From assembly GCA_963721065.1 (NCBI GenBank), contig CAVRHO010000007.1:248001-312000 (forward strand): DNA of 64,000 bases, in the 5' to 3' direction. This DNA comes from CAWBLP01 sp963721065 (lineage in GTDB: Bacteria; Pseudomonadota; Alphaproteobacteria; Acetobacterales; Acetobacteraceae). The translations under genes and the position numbers were made by a program. Numbering within the stretch: position 1 is the first letter of the stretch; each line of letters starts with the position of its first letter. Positions 8,442 to 17,524 of this stretch are shown piece after piece. A model generated the notes under the pieces. The model did no database searches, was not told the origin of the DNA, and worked only from the letters and a program-made list of their open reading frames with translations.

Positions 8442-9242
8442 TCAGCGCACGATGTTGTTGGTCACCGCGCCGCCGGTCGCCGTGCGGCCACCATCCGCGA
8501 CATACTGCGCGCCGGTGATGTTGCCCGCCAGGTCCGAGCACAGGAACAGCACCAGGTTGGCGATCTCCTCCGCGGTGCCGTACCGGCCGAGCGGAATGTT
8601 GGACTGGTAGCGCGCACCGACGCTGTTCGGGTCACCCGGGTTCAGCATGGACTCCAGCGAGTGGATCATGCGCGTGTCGATCGGGCCGGGGCACACCGCG
8701 TTCACCCGCACGCCGGCCCGCGCCACCTCGCCGGCGGCGGTCTTGGTCAGGCCGATCACCGCGTGCTTCGACGCGACATAGGCGGGCATGCCGGGGGAGG
8801 CCACCAGGCCGGCGACCGAGGCCGTGTTCACCACCGCGCCGCGCTGCTGCTTCAGCATCACCGGCAGCACGTGGCGCAGGCCCAGGAACACGCCCTTCAC
8901 GTTCACCGCGATGACGCTGTCGAACACCGCCTCATCATATTCGGCGGTGGGGGCGACGCTGCCCTCGATGCCGGCGTTGTTGAAGAAGCAGTCGATCGCG
9001 CCATAGGCATCCAGCGCGGCCTTCACATAGGCCTGCACCTGGGCGGACTGCGTGACGTCGGCGGCGACGAACCGCGCCTCGCCGCCGTTCTGGCGAACCA
9101 GGCCGACGGTTTCTTCGCCGGCCGCCTGGTCGCGATCGACGGCAACCACCTTGGCGCCGCCCTTGGCGAATCCGAGTGCGGCGGCCCGGCCGATGCCGTT
9201 GCCCGCGCCGGTGATCAGGGCGACCTTGCCGGTGAAGTCCAT
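8442..9242 (-). CDS. Short-chain dehydrogenase/reductase
   Basis: A 266-residue classical SDR. The cofactor motif is TGAGNGIG (residues 11-18), followed by NNAG, the catalytic Ser in NTASVAG and the Tyr/Lys pair in AYVASKHAV, then VCPGPIDTRM. It oxidises or reduces an alcohol/ketone with NAD(P)(H); the Asp at the end of beta-2 (VVAVDRDQ) suggests NAD(H). An AGGAGGAA ribosome site precedes the ATG at 9242. Substrate unknown. It stands alone. Confidence 0.92.
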   Translation of the reverse strand: MDFTGKVALITGAGNGIGRAAALGFAKGGAKVVAVDRDQAAGEETVGLVRQNGGEARFVAADVTQSAQVQAYVKAALDAYGAIDCFFNNAGIEGSVAPTAEYDEAVFDSVIAVNVKGVFLGLRHVLPVMLKQQRGAVVNTASVAGLVASPGMPAYVASKHAVIGLTKTAAGEVARAGVRVNAVCPGPIDTRMIHSLESMLNPGDPNSVGARYQSNIPLGRYGTAEEIANLVLFLCSDLAGNITGAQYVADGGRTATGGAVTNNIVR

Positions 9243-9911
9243 GACGGTTCCTCCTGTTTCGGGTGACAGCAGGTTAGAGCAACTTCGCGCCCGGCTGTCA
9301 TGGGGCGGCGGGCGGCCCCGCCGTTCGTCTGCGGCACGCGACCTGGATCCCTGCCCACGGACCTGCTTTGGATCGCGTCGGCGAAATGCCTCTGTCGCAT
9401 TACCCCGAATGGCTGATCGGGCCCCGGCATCCGCGGCTGCTACGGCCCGGAGGTGGTGCGTTGCGGCAGCGCGCAGCGCCGGCCTGTGCGTTTTCCGGGG
9501 CAATCCGGCCGCCTCTGCCCAGGTCGCGGCGCAGCCAGCGGTGCCGCGCAAGGTATTGTGCCACCTAATACTTCTGTTCAGTTGGCAGGCGAACAGGATC
9601 ACGCTGTAATCGAAACGCCCGTGATGCCTGACCGGATGCGGTACCCGCTGAATGTTCAGCGAACCGTTGCCGGACAGGGTGGAGTGCGGGCCGCACCGTA
9701 CCAATGATCGCCGGATGATGTTTCAGTCGTGCATGATCCGAAAGTGCGATCTCACAGAAGACTTCTGACACAACTACACAGCACGTCAGTCGTCCCACAT
9801 AACGGCAAGAGTCCTTGCCGGTCGCCGCAGAGACCGAGACGCCGCCTTCATGGCGGACTGCCTCCTCCCATCCGTCTCTCTCAGGGCGATATTGCCTGTT
9901 GGAGATGCGTC
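9243..9911. other. Intergenic region, nothing recognised
   Basis: About 670 bp between the divergent SDR and secreted-protein genes. Open frames extend from both genes into it but lose family similarity and have no ribosome sites. It presumably holds both promoters; no operator or repeat was identified. Confidence 0.5.
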
Positions 9912-12900
9912 ATGGGCCGGATGCCCTCCTGTCTTGTCCTGGTTCTTCTCGCGAGCGCCTGCATTGGCACGTCAGCGTCGGCGCAGACGCTGAACGATAT
10001 TCTGCGCTTCGGGTCGCAGGTGATCGGGCAGGTTCCGGCCCCGCAGCCGGCGCCGCCGCCCAGCTATCCGGGCTACCAGCCGCCCGCGCAACATTTCCAG
10101 CGCACGCCTGCGCCCTATTCTCCGCCCGCGACGTCCTACGCGCCACCGCAGCAGCCGCAACCGGATCCGGCGCAACGCCAGCAGATCGCAACGACGCAGG
10201 CATTGCTGGACGAGCTTGGCTACGACGCCGGTCCGGCCGATGGCGTGCTGGGCCCGCAGACCCGCAAAGCCATCCGGCAGTTCCAGACCGATGGGGGGTT
10301 CGCGGTTACCGGCGAAACCAGCGACACGTTGTTGCGAAGGCTGCAGGGGGCGCGCGCGGGGACGCTGACGGCGCAGCCTGCACCGGCGCCCACGCAACCG
10401 GGTTTCGATTGCCGCAAGGTGCAAAGTGCCACCGAGGGGGCAATCTGCGCCTCGCCGCAACTGGCCGGCCTCGATCGGCAGATGTCCCAGGCCTATGCCG
10501 CTGCGCTCGGCGGCTCCAGCGGTGCGGGGGCGGCACAACTGCGCGAGTCGCAGCGGCAGTGGATCGCAAGGCGCAACGCGTGTGGCGCGGATACCATCTG
10601 CATTGCCGATGCCTATCGCAGCCGCGCGGCCGTCCTGCATGGCGGCACGCAGGGCGCGGGTTTCGCGGAAAACGCACCGGAACCGCTGCGTGTCGCGGGA
10701 TCGGCGGCCGACGGCATCCGGGCGATCTCTCCCGCCAGCCGGGAAGGCCGGTTGCTGACCGGATACCCGCTGACCCAGGCGCCGTTTTCCAGGCAGATGG
10801 TCAGCTTCGGCCCGTACAACCGCCGGACCGCCGCGTCGTCCTTCGATCTGGCGCTGTACTTCGACCTGGTGATCCTGAAGCAATGGCCGGATTCGCTGAA
10901 AGATGAGAGGCTCGCGAAGACCTATGCCAGCCGGTTCCTGACCGGCGCCCGGCTCTTCAGGTATGTCGCGAACTGCCGCAAAATCCACTGCGACAGCGGC
11001 GGGCCGTACCAAGGCTGGGCCGGGAGAAACGAGTTCGAACGGGAAGCGAGTTACCGGGCGTTCGTCCGGGAAATCGGCCCGCAACTCCGGTCCCTGGCGC
11101 CTTCTCCGCCGGTCCGCATGCTTCTGGTCAGGGAAGTGACGCTGCGATCCTACAATTCGGCCGCCGGTGCATTCCCGATCAACGTGGCGCGCACCAACAC
11201 CTCCATTTTCGTCGGGGAGCAACCGGCGCAGTCCCGGTTCGCGGTCACGTTCGGTTTCAGGCTTCCGACCCAGGTGCATGTTGCGCGGCCCGAAGCGCCG
11301 GGGTTTCTCGAGCCGCTGGAGGCTCAACAGCGGAAGGCCTACCTCGCGCTCTCCATATCGCTCGAGAACCCGACATGGAACAGCCGGATGGGCCGCCCCG
11401 AGATGAAGGCGGTGCTGCAGCAAGCGGCACTCTATGCGGACCCGGAGCTGCGTCGGAAACTGCGGGACTTCGACACGGCGCCGCTGGTCGGGACAGATAC
11501 CCCGAGCCAGCCGGCCGTTGCCCCCGCCAAACCCGCTTCGCCAACGCTGCTGGCGTACCGGTTTTCGCCAGATGTCTTCGACGACACGTCGCTGCTGCAG
11601 ATGACGAAGCAACAGATCGGGCAGGATCAGTGGGCGTACAGGAACACCGGCCCGGTGAAGTCGCACGTCTTCATGTTTTCGCAGAAGCAGGTCGATGACC
11701 GCGTCATCGATTTCGCGGCACCCGAACTTCTGCCGGTCTACAAGCAGCGCCTGCAGACCCTGGCCCGGGGGATGCCCACGCGGTTCTCGTTTTCCACCGA
11801 CATCGCGCTTTCCTCGCTTGCCTATGAGAACGGGGTGATTCACCAGCGCAACGGCCCTGCTGGAGAGAAACGCAGCCTGAATGCCGCTGCTCTCCAACTC
11901 GATCGGGACATGATGAAGTCGGTTGGGAACCTGGCCGTTCTGAGCAGCATGCCGGGCCTGACGAGCACGTCGCCGATACCCCAGCCGCCCAACTCGCTCC
12001 GGCACATCCCGGTCTATCTGGCCCTGAATGCCGATCCCACGATCCCGCCAATCGCCATCGAGCGGGCGGCGGCGGAGCACATGTGGCAGCAGCCGGACTG
12101 CTCGGCGTGGGAAACAGCCTATAGGGCCGGCCCGAACCGGGAGGAGGCCAGGGCAGGGGCCAGGCAGTGCCAGGAGGAACGCCGACGCTATACGGCAGGC
12201 CTCACGGTTACGTACCAGATCGAAATCGAAGGCGTCGTCAGGTCGGGCTCATCGTGGTTCCTCAAGGCCCGGCTGCTTGGGGCAACAGTGCGGGGACCAC
12301 GCAATGAGCGGCTGAAGGAGTTGGGCGCGGATGACTTCACCCCGGTCATGGTCGCGCAGCCGGCCAGGCCCAAGGGTGCGTCCGACCCGACCGAGGAGGA
12401 TCCGCACCGCCAGCAGGTCGCCAGCAAATTCGAGATGTTGGGAATGCGCGTCGGCATGCCCGTTGCCGAAGCCGAAAAAGCCGTGCGGGACTACATGGAT
12501 GTCGGCGCGGTGTTCGTGTTCGACAAGCGAAAGCAGCAGGTTTCCAGCGTGCTTGGCCTCTACCGCTACGCGAAGCTGTTCCAGGCCAAGGGCGGCAGGG
12601 AGGCGATCGGCCTGTACTGGAGCCCCTGGCATTCCGACAAGGTGACGGGCATATCGCGCGTCATCCGTTACCAGGAATCGCAACGCCTCGCGATCGAGGC
12701 GGCCCTGATCGACAAGTACGGCCAGCCAAGCCTCGGCACGGCGCTCGCCATGAAAGGCAAGTCCACCAGCAGCCGCTCGCAGATGGGTTGGGGGGAGCTT
12801 GGCGGCGACCGCCGGAGTTGCCGCATCGAAGACTATGTGTGGGATGCGGACAACGGCCGCAGGTTCGTGCAGCTCGTTGAAGGCTCGGGTAAGCTGGAGC

Positions 12901-13421
12901 GGTTTCCCAGCCTGCTCCTGAACATCAGCGCCTACGGCGACGTCGAGAAGGACGGAGAGGTGCGGCGCATGATGCAGCGCTGCCTGCCGGCAGTTACCGC
13001 GACGTTCGAACCACTCACGCGGACAGAGACAGAAGGATGGCAGCAACGTTCGGGTTCCCGACGGAGGCCTTCTGACGGTCGCGGTGTTCGACAACGCGAT
13101 TGTTGCCGTGCATTACCGGGACGAGGTCCGGAAGCAACGGCAACAGGCGGCCGAGCAGCGCGAAATGCGGCTGAAGGAGGGAACGAAGATCAAGTTCTGA
13201 TGTTCCGATGCCGACGGATGGGGTGGTGGGGTGCCTCCACCGTCATGGGCCGTGAAGGGGGCTGCGATGCAATCCCGCTTCGGTCGTGGCGAGAGGCAGC
13301 CACCGGCGTAACCTACCGCGTCGCGGCGGGCGCAGGAACGCCAGCCACGACTGCGTCATGCCAAAGGCACGGCTATCCGGGCGGCGCCAGCAGAGCACGT
13401 GGAAAGCTGCGTTCCGCATGA
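9912..13421 (+). CDS. Large secreted protein with peptidoglycan-binding and LprI/DUF1311 domains; C-terminus frameshifted
   Basis: The N-terminus is a signal peptide or lipoprotein-like leader (MGRMPSCLVLVLLASACIG). A proline-rich linker leads to a PG_binding_1 domain (QALLDELGYDAGPADGVLGP, about residues 95-145) and an LprI/DUF1311 domain with its cysteines (FDCRKVQSATEGAICASP...RRNACGADTICIADAY, about 165-235). A long unrecognised region follows. Around 13,020-13,030 the protein-like signal leaves this frame: it reads into Arg/Gly-rich sequence and through a palindromic repeat to 13421, whereas the next frame gives a natural ending at 13200. The intact product would be about 1,095 residues and act in the cell envelope. 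Confidence 0.75.
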   Translation: MGRMPSCLVLVLLASACIGTSASAQTLNDILRFGSQVIGQVPAPQPAPPPSYPGYQPPAQHFQRTPAPYSPPATSYAPPQQPQPDPAQRQQIATTQALLDELGYDAGPADGVLGPQTRKAIRQFQTDGGFAVTGETSDTLLRRLQGARAGTLTAQPAPAPTQPGFDCRKVQSATEGAICASPQLAGLDRQMSQAYAAALGGSSGAGAAQLRESQRQWIARRNACGADTICIADAYRSRAAVLHGGTQGAGFAENAPEPLRVAGSAADGIRAISPASREGRLLTGYPLTQAPFSRQMVSFGPYNRRTAASSFDLALYFDLVILKQWPDSLKDERLAKTYASRFLTGARLFRYVANCRKIHCDSGGPYQGWAGRNEFEREASYRAFVREIGPQLRSLAPSPPVRMLLVREVTLRSYNSAAGAFPINVARTNTSIFVGEQPAQSRFAVTFGFRLPTQVHVARPEAPGFLEPLEAQQRKAYLALSISLENPTWNSRMGRPEMKAVLQQAALYADPELRRKLRDFDTAPLVGTDTPSQPAVAPAKPASPTLLAYRFSPDVFDDTSLLQMTKQQIGQDQWAYRNTGPVKSHVFMFSQKQVDDRVIDFAAPELLPVYKQRLQTLARGMPTRFSFSTDIALSSLAYENGVIHQRNGPAGEKRSLNAAALQLDRDMMKSVGNLAVLSSMPGLTSTSPIPQPPNSLRHIPVYLALNADPTIPPIAIERAAAEHMWQQPDCSAWETAYRAGPNREEARAGARQCQEERRRYTAGLTVTYQIEIEGVVRSGSSWFLKARLLGATVRGPRNERLKELGADDFTPVMVAQPARPKGASDPTEEDPHRQQVASKFEMLGMRVGMPVAEAEKAVRDYMDVGAVFVFDKRKQQVSSVLGLYRYAKLFQAKGGREAIGLYWSPWHSDKVTGISRVIRYQESQRLAIEAALIDKYGQPSLGTALAMKGKSTSSRSQMGWGELGGDRRSCRIEDYVWDADNGRRFVQLVEGSGKLERFPSLLLNISAYGDVEKDGEVRRMMQRCLPAVTATFEPLTRTETEGWQQRSGSRRRPSDGRGVRQRDCCRALPGRGPEATATGGRAARNAAEGGNEDQVLMFRCRRMGWWGASTVMGREGGCDAIPLRSWREAATGVTYRVAAGAGTPATTASCQRHGYPGGASRARGKLRSA
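13021..13200 (+). other. Displaced C-terminal coding segment of the preceding gene
   Basis: In the frame shifted by one base, codons from 13030 read QKDGSNVRVPDGGLLTVAVF, then DNAIVAVHYRDEV, and close with KEGTKIKF and TGA at 13200. This has normal amino-acid composition, unlike the in-frame reading, so the gene very probably suffered a +1 insertion (or 2-base loss) between about 13,000 and 13,030. Confidence 0.65.
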
Positions 13422-13453
13422 CGCAGTCGTCGGTATCGGGCCCGCGCCCGCCA
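13258..13453. repeat. Dispersed palindromic element, family A (inverted copy)
   Basis: Opens with the complement of the GAAGCGGGATTG tail at 13258-13286, then carries the GGCGGGCGCAGG / GACTGCGTCATGCCAAAGGC motifs and their inverted partners ATGACGCAGTCGT and GCCCGCGCCCGCCACG. It fills the gap before the MoxR gene. Confidence 0.6.
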
Positions 13454-13524
13454 CGCACTTCGGATGAGCGCTTCCGGGTCGCAGGAGCCAGGAGAGGATT
13501 GGTTGTACGTGCCGAGGCGGCGGA

Positions 13525-14427
13525 CTACTCCGCCGCCTGCTGCACCTCGGAAACCAGGCGGGCGGCTTCGGCGCCGCGAACCTTGGCGATGTCGTCCTGG
13601 TATTTCAGCAGCACGCCCAGCGTCTCATCCACCGCGGACGGTGCCAGTTCCTTCTGGTTCAGGTAGGTCAGCGCCTGCGCCCAGTCGATCGTCTCGGCCA
13701 CGCCGGGCAGCTTGAACAGCTCCTCGCCGCGCAGCCGCTGGACGAAGGCCACCACCTGGGCGGACAGCGCCTGCGGCACGCCGGGCGCCTTGGCGGCCAG
13801 GATCATCTGCTCGCGGGCAGCGTCCGGGTAGTCCACCCAGTGATACAGGCAGCGGCGGCGGATCGCGTCGTGCACCTCTCGCGTGCGGTTGGAGGTCAGC
13901 ACCACCACCGGCTGGGTGTTGGCCCGCACCGTGCCGAACTCCGGCACGGAAATCTGGAAGTCGGCCAGCACCTCCAGCAGGAAGGCCTCGAACGGTTCGT
14001 CGGCGCGGTCCAGCTCGTCGATCAGCAGCACCGCCGGCGGCAGGTCCGGGTCGATCGCCGCCAGCAGCGGGCGAGCCAGCAGGAACTCGCGGGTGTAGAT
14101 GTCGCGTGCCAATTCGTCGCGGTCGGTCTGGCCGGCGGCTTCTGCCAGGCGGATCGCCATAAGCTGGCGGGCGTGGTCCCACTCATAGGCGGCGGCGGAC
14201 AGGTCCATGCCATCGTAGCACTGCAACCGCACCAGGCGGCGGCCGAGGCCGGCGGCCAGGACCTTGGCGATCTCGGTCTTGCCGGTGCCCGGCTCGCCTT
14301 CCAGGAACAGCGGGCGGCGCATCGACAGCGCCAGGTGCACCGTCGTCGCCAGCGCACGGTCGGCGATGTAGCCCTGCTCGGCCAGCAGGCGGGCGGTGTC
14401 GGCGACCGATGCGGGAAGGTCAGCCAC
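13525..14427 (-). CDS. MoxR-family AAA+ ATPase (CoxD-like)
   Basis: A 300-residue AAA+ protein with Walker A as GEPGTGKT (44-51), Walker B as VLLIDELDRAD and sensor 1 in VVLTSNRTREVHDAIRRRC. MoxR proteins are chaperone-like ATPases that mature or activate metalloenzymes and cell-envelope complexes. It overlaps the upstream CoxG gene by 8 bases, which points to the carbon-monoxide-dehydrogenase accessory branch (CoxD), where the ATPase helps build the Mo/Cu active site. Its usual partner CoxE (a VWA protein) and the coxMSL structural genes are not seen in this window. Confidence 0.88.
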   Translation of the reverse strand: MADLPASVADTARLLAEQGYIADRALATTVHLALSMRRPLFLEGEPGTGKTEIAKVLAAGLGRRLVRLQCYDGMDLSAAAYEWDHARQLMAIRLAEAAGQTDRDELARDIYTREFLLARPLLAAIDPDLPPAVLLIDELDRADEPFEAFLLEVLADFQISVPEFGTVRANTQPVVVLTSNRTREVHDAIRRRCLYHWVDYPDAAREQMILAAKAPGVPQALSAQVVAFVQRLRGEELFKLPGVAETIDWAQALTYLNQKELAPSAVDETLGVLLKYQDDIAKVRGAEAARLVSEVQQAAE

Positions 14428-15148
14428 CGAGCGTGCTCACCAGGAACAGCAGAAGGATCGCCAGGAACGCCGCGCCGCCAAGCCAGGCCGCCATGGGAAA
14501 GCCGAACGGTTCCCGCGGCACCATGTCCATCATGCCCACCGAGGAGCGCGGATGGGCCGGCGGCAGCACCGGATCCGCCACCTCGGCGCTCGGCGCCGCG
14601 GGGAAGATCTGCGGCGAGGGCTCGCCCGGCTGGTCGCGTGTGGTGCTGGGACCGGCCGGGAACACCGGTTCGGAGGCGGGTTGGCCGGCTCCGGCTGCCT
14701 CGGCCGGCGGCTGGGCCACCTGGTTGCTGAACCGGTCGAAGAACTGGTCGGCCATGTTCTTGGCCGTGGCATCGACCAGGCGGGCGCCGAGCTGGGCGAT
14801 CTTGCCGCCGACCTGGGCGTGGACTTCATAGCGGAGGATGGTCTCGCTGCCCTCCTCGTCCAGGTTCACCTTGGCGCCGCCCTTGGCGAAGCCGGCCACG
14901 CCGCCCTGGCCCTCACCGCTGATGGTATAGGCCTTCGGCGGGTCGAGGTCGGAGAGCTGCACGTTGCCGTTGAAGCGGGCGGAGATCGGCCCGATCTTCA
15001 CCGCCGCGGTGGCCTTCATCTCGGTATCCGACAGCTTCTCCAGGCTCTGGCAGCCGGGAATGCTGGCCTTCAACACGTCAGGGTCGTTCAGGGCATCCCA
15101 CACCACGCCTCGCGGCGCCGGGATCCGCCGCTCACCGGTCATATCCAT
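14420..15148 (-). CDS. coxG: CoxG-like SRPBCC protein with C-terminal membrane anchor
   Basis: A 242-residue protein. Residues 1-145 form the CoxG (SRPBCC) domain: MDMTGERRIPAPRGVVWDAL, DPDVLKASIPGCQSLEKL, GPISARFNGNVQLSDLDPP and GQGGVAGFAKGGAKVNL. A Pro/Ala-rich linker follows, then one transmembrane segment (AAWLGGAAFLAILLLFLVST) at the C-terminus. In carboxydotrophs CoxG anchors CO dehydrogenase to the membrane; related proteins serve other molybdenum hydroxylases. The start is the ATG at 15148. The stop overlaps the MoxR start by 8 bases, so translation is probably coupled. Confidence 0.88.
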   Translation of the reverse strand: MDMTGERRIPAPRGVVWDALNDPDVLKASIPGCQSLEKLSDTEMKATAAVKIGPISARFNGNVQLSDLDPPKAYTISGEGQGGVAGFAKGGAKVNLDEEGSETILRYEVHAQVGGKIAQLGARLVDATAKNMADQFFDRFSNQVAQPPAEAAGAGQPASEPVFPAGPSTTRDQPGEPSPQIFPAAPSAEVADPVLPPAHPRSSVGMMDMVPREPFGFPMAAWLGGAAFLAILLLFLVSTLGG

Positions 15149-15275
15149 AAGGCTTGTCCCCAGAGGTCGTTCGCACCCTAACTTGCGAGCCGAAGGCAGC
15201 GTAATCAAGCCGCCCGCGCCATTCGCGGGCGTGCTAGGGAGGGGACAACCAGGTCCAGGAGGAGGATGAACGGCC

Positions 15276-16709
15276 ATGCCAGCACGCACCGGGGCGCAGT
15301 TCCTGCGCGGTTTACGCGACGGTCGGGAGGTGTGGCTGGGGCGGGACCGGATCACCGATCCCACCGATCATCCGGCGCTGCGCGGGGCGGCCGAGGCGCT
15401 GGCAGCGGTGTTCGACCTGCACCACGAACACCCGGACGACTGCCTGATGCCGGACCCCGAAACCGGGGAGCCGATCGCCGTCAGCCACATGATCCCGCGC
15501 TCCAGGGAGGACCTGCTCCGCCGGCACACCGCGCTGCGGCGGGTGGCGGAATTCTCGGTGGGGCTGATGGGTCGGACACCGGATTACATGAACGTCACCT
15601 ATGCCGGGTTCGCCGGGCGCAGCGACGAATGGGCGATCAACGGCAACGAAGCCTGTGCCGCCAACCTGGTGGAATTCCAGAAGGAATTGCGGCGCAAGGA
15701 CCTCAGCCTGACGCACACGCTGATCCACGCCACGATCGACAAGAGCCGCGGCCATGTGCCCAGCGGGCTGGACGAGACGCAGTTGCACAAAGTGGAGGAT
15801 ACCGAACACGGCATCCTGGTGCGGGGTGCCCGGGTGCTGGCGACGCTGGCGCCGTTCTCCGACGAGATCGCGGTCTATCCCAGCCAGCCGATGCCGGATG
15901 CCGACTGGCGACACGCGCTGTCGTTCTGCATCCCGATGAACACGCCCGGGCTGAAGTTCTTCTGCCGCGACAGCGTGTCGCTGCCGCGCAACGACTTCGA
16001 CCATCCGCTGTCCGGGCGGTTCGACGAGCAGGATGCGTTCGTGATCTTCGACAATGTCGAGGTGCCGCGCCACCGGGTGTTCATCGACGGCAACCTGCCT
16101 GTTTACAATAGCGTGATGTCGCCGAGCTGGCGCGGCAATGCGATGCACCAGACGATGATCCGGGCCTGGACCAAGCTGGAGTTCGCCTGGGGCATCGCCA
16201 CCCGCATGGCGGAGACGATCGGCGCCCGCGACCCGGTGACCATGGACATGCTGGGGGAGATCTGGAGCTACGCCGAACTGGCCCGGTCCGCGGTGATCGC
16301 CGGGGAGCAGCAGGCCTATGAATACGGCAACGGCGCCTGGTTCCTGGACCAGCGGCCGATGAACGCGCTGCGCGCGATGCTGCCGTACTGGTTCCCGCGG
16401 GTGAACGAGATCATCCGCCTGATCGGATCCCACAACGTGCTGTGCACGCCGACGGCGGACCAGTTCGGTGACCCGTCGGTGCGGCCGTTGCTGGACAAGT
16501 ACCTGCGCGGGGCGGGGGACGTAACCGCGGAGCAGCGGGCGCGGGTATTCCGGCTGGGCTGGGACTTCGCCGGCAGCGCGCTGGCAAGCCGGAACGAGCA
16601 GTATGAGCGGTTCTACCTGACCTCGGGCTCCCGCAACCGGCAGGCGAACCAGATGCGGGCGGAGCGGGCAGAGGCGGATCGGCTGGTGGACCGGTTCCTG
16701 CGGCAGTGA
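15276..16709 (+). CDS. hpaB: HpaB-type FADH2-dependent 4-hydroxyphenylacetate 3-monooxygenase, oxygenase component
   Basis: A 477-residue protein of normal family length. Typical segments are RTGAQFLRGLRDGREVWLGR, GRTPDYMNVTYAGFAG, the FAD-site region THTLIHATIDKSRG, GARVLATLAPFSDEIAVYPS and NVEVPRHRVFIDG. It hydroxylates phenols using FADH2 supplied by a separate reductase (HpaC), which is not adjacent. Relatives act on 4-hydroxyphenylacetate, chlorophenols or pyrrole-2-carboxylate, so the substrate is uncertain. A strong AGGAGGA site precedes the ATG. It is divergent from coxG across 127 bp. Confidence 0.9.
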   Translation: MPARTGAQFLRGLRDGREVWLGRDRITDPTDHPALRGAAEALAAVFDLHHEHPDDCLMPDPETGEPIAVSHMIPRSREDLLRRHTALRRVAEFSVGLMGRTPDYMNVTYAGFAGRSDEWAINGNEACAANLVEFQKELRRKDLSLTHTLIHATIDKSRGHVPSGLDETQLHKVEDTEHGILVRGARVLATLAPFSDEIAVYPSQPMPDADWRHALSFCIPMNTPGLKFFCRDSVSLPRNDFDHPLSGRFDEQDAFVIFDNVEVPRHRVFIDGNLPVYNSVMSPSWRGNAMHQTMIRAWTKLEFAWGIATRMAETIGARDPVTMDMLGEIWSYAELARSAVIAGEQQAYEYGNGAWFLDQRPMNALRAMLPYWFPRVNEIIRLIGSHNVLCTPTADQFGDPSVRPLLDKYLRGAGDVTAEQRARVFRLGWDFAGSALASRNEQYERFYLTSGSRNRQANQMRAERAEADRLVDRFLRQ

Positions 16710-16840
16710 CCGCCGCGTTGGCGCTGGGGGTGCGATATAGCGTCGGGTGGCGACCGCCGGACGTCCGATCGTTCCGGTGCCGATAACCGGCCGTTCCAGC
16801 CCCTTCGCTGAACCGGCCGGCATCAACGCCTCACGCTAGA

Positions 16841-17332
16841 TCACCGCAGGAATTTGCGGCACTGGTCCGCCGCTTTCAGCAGCTCCGGCATCCTGTCGTG
16901 CGGGACCGTGAGCTGCTGCTCGGTGTCTGCCAGGCGAAGCGTCACCTGGCGCGCCTGCGCCAGCAACGGCTCGACCGGACTGTGCAGCGGGATGGTCAGC
17001 AACGCCCCACCGCCGCTGGCCTGAAGGTTCAGGGCACCCGGCTGCTGCGGCTGGCCAAGCCAGGTCTCCCCGATCTGCACCGCCGCGGGCACGGCCCCAC
17101 CCTGCGGATGATCCCGCTGGCGGGTCTCCACCTCCAGGACGCTCCAGGAGGCGAACCAGGTGAACACGAAGGCGCTGTCCGCACGATACAGGAACAGCGA
17201 GCAGTGGTCGTGGTCGAAGCCGATGACGGCGGCGCCATCGGTCCGCCACCAGACCGTCTGTTTCATCTCGGCCGCATTGACGGGGGAAACGATGACGGCG
17301 GCGGCGGCAAGTCCAAGCAGCAGGTGTCGCAT
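16841..17332 (-). CDS. Small secreted protein of unknown function
   Basis: A 163-residue protein with a signal peptide (MRHLLLGLAAAAVIVSPVNA, cleavage after NAA). The mature domain reads like a compact beta-rich fold (TVWWRTDGAAVIGFDHDHCS, FVFTWFASWSVLEVETRQRD) with Cys at both ends that could form a disulphide. No family recognised. It converges with the HpaB gene. Confidence 0.65.
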   Translation of the reverse strand: MRHLLLGLAAAAVIVSPVNAAEMKQTVWWRTDGAAVIGFDHDHCSLFLYRADSAFVFTWFASWSVLEVETRQRDHPQGGAVPAAVQIGETWLGQPQQPGALNLQASGGGALLTIPLHSPVEPLLAQARQVTLRLADTEQQLTVPHDRMPELLKAADQCRKFLR

Positions 17333-17524
17333 TCCGCCTCAAACCTGAGTGGGCGGCGCAGGATGCATCCACACGGCGTGATGACCAGCTGGCAAAATGC
17401 ACAGACACGCATGCCGTGCGGGGCTGCGCCAGGCGCAATTCCCTCCGGCCGGCAAGCTGGCCATACTGCGCGCGACCCCGGGGGCCGCCGGCCGGCCCCC
17501 CGCATACGATCCGGAGTTCCCCGC

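Noticed and set aside
9972..12080. Long minus-strand open frame (702 codons) opposite the LprI protein
   Set aside because: Arg/Gly/His-rich shadow of a real gene in GC-rich DNA; no ribosome site, no domain.
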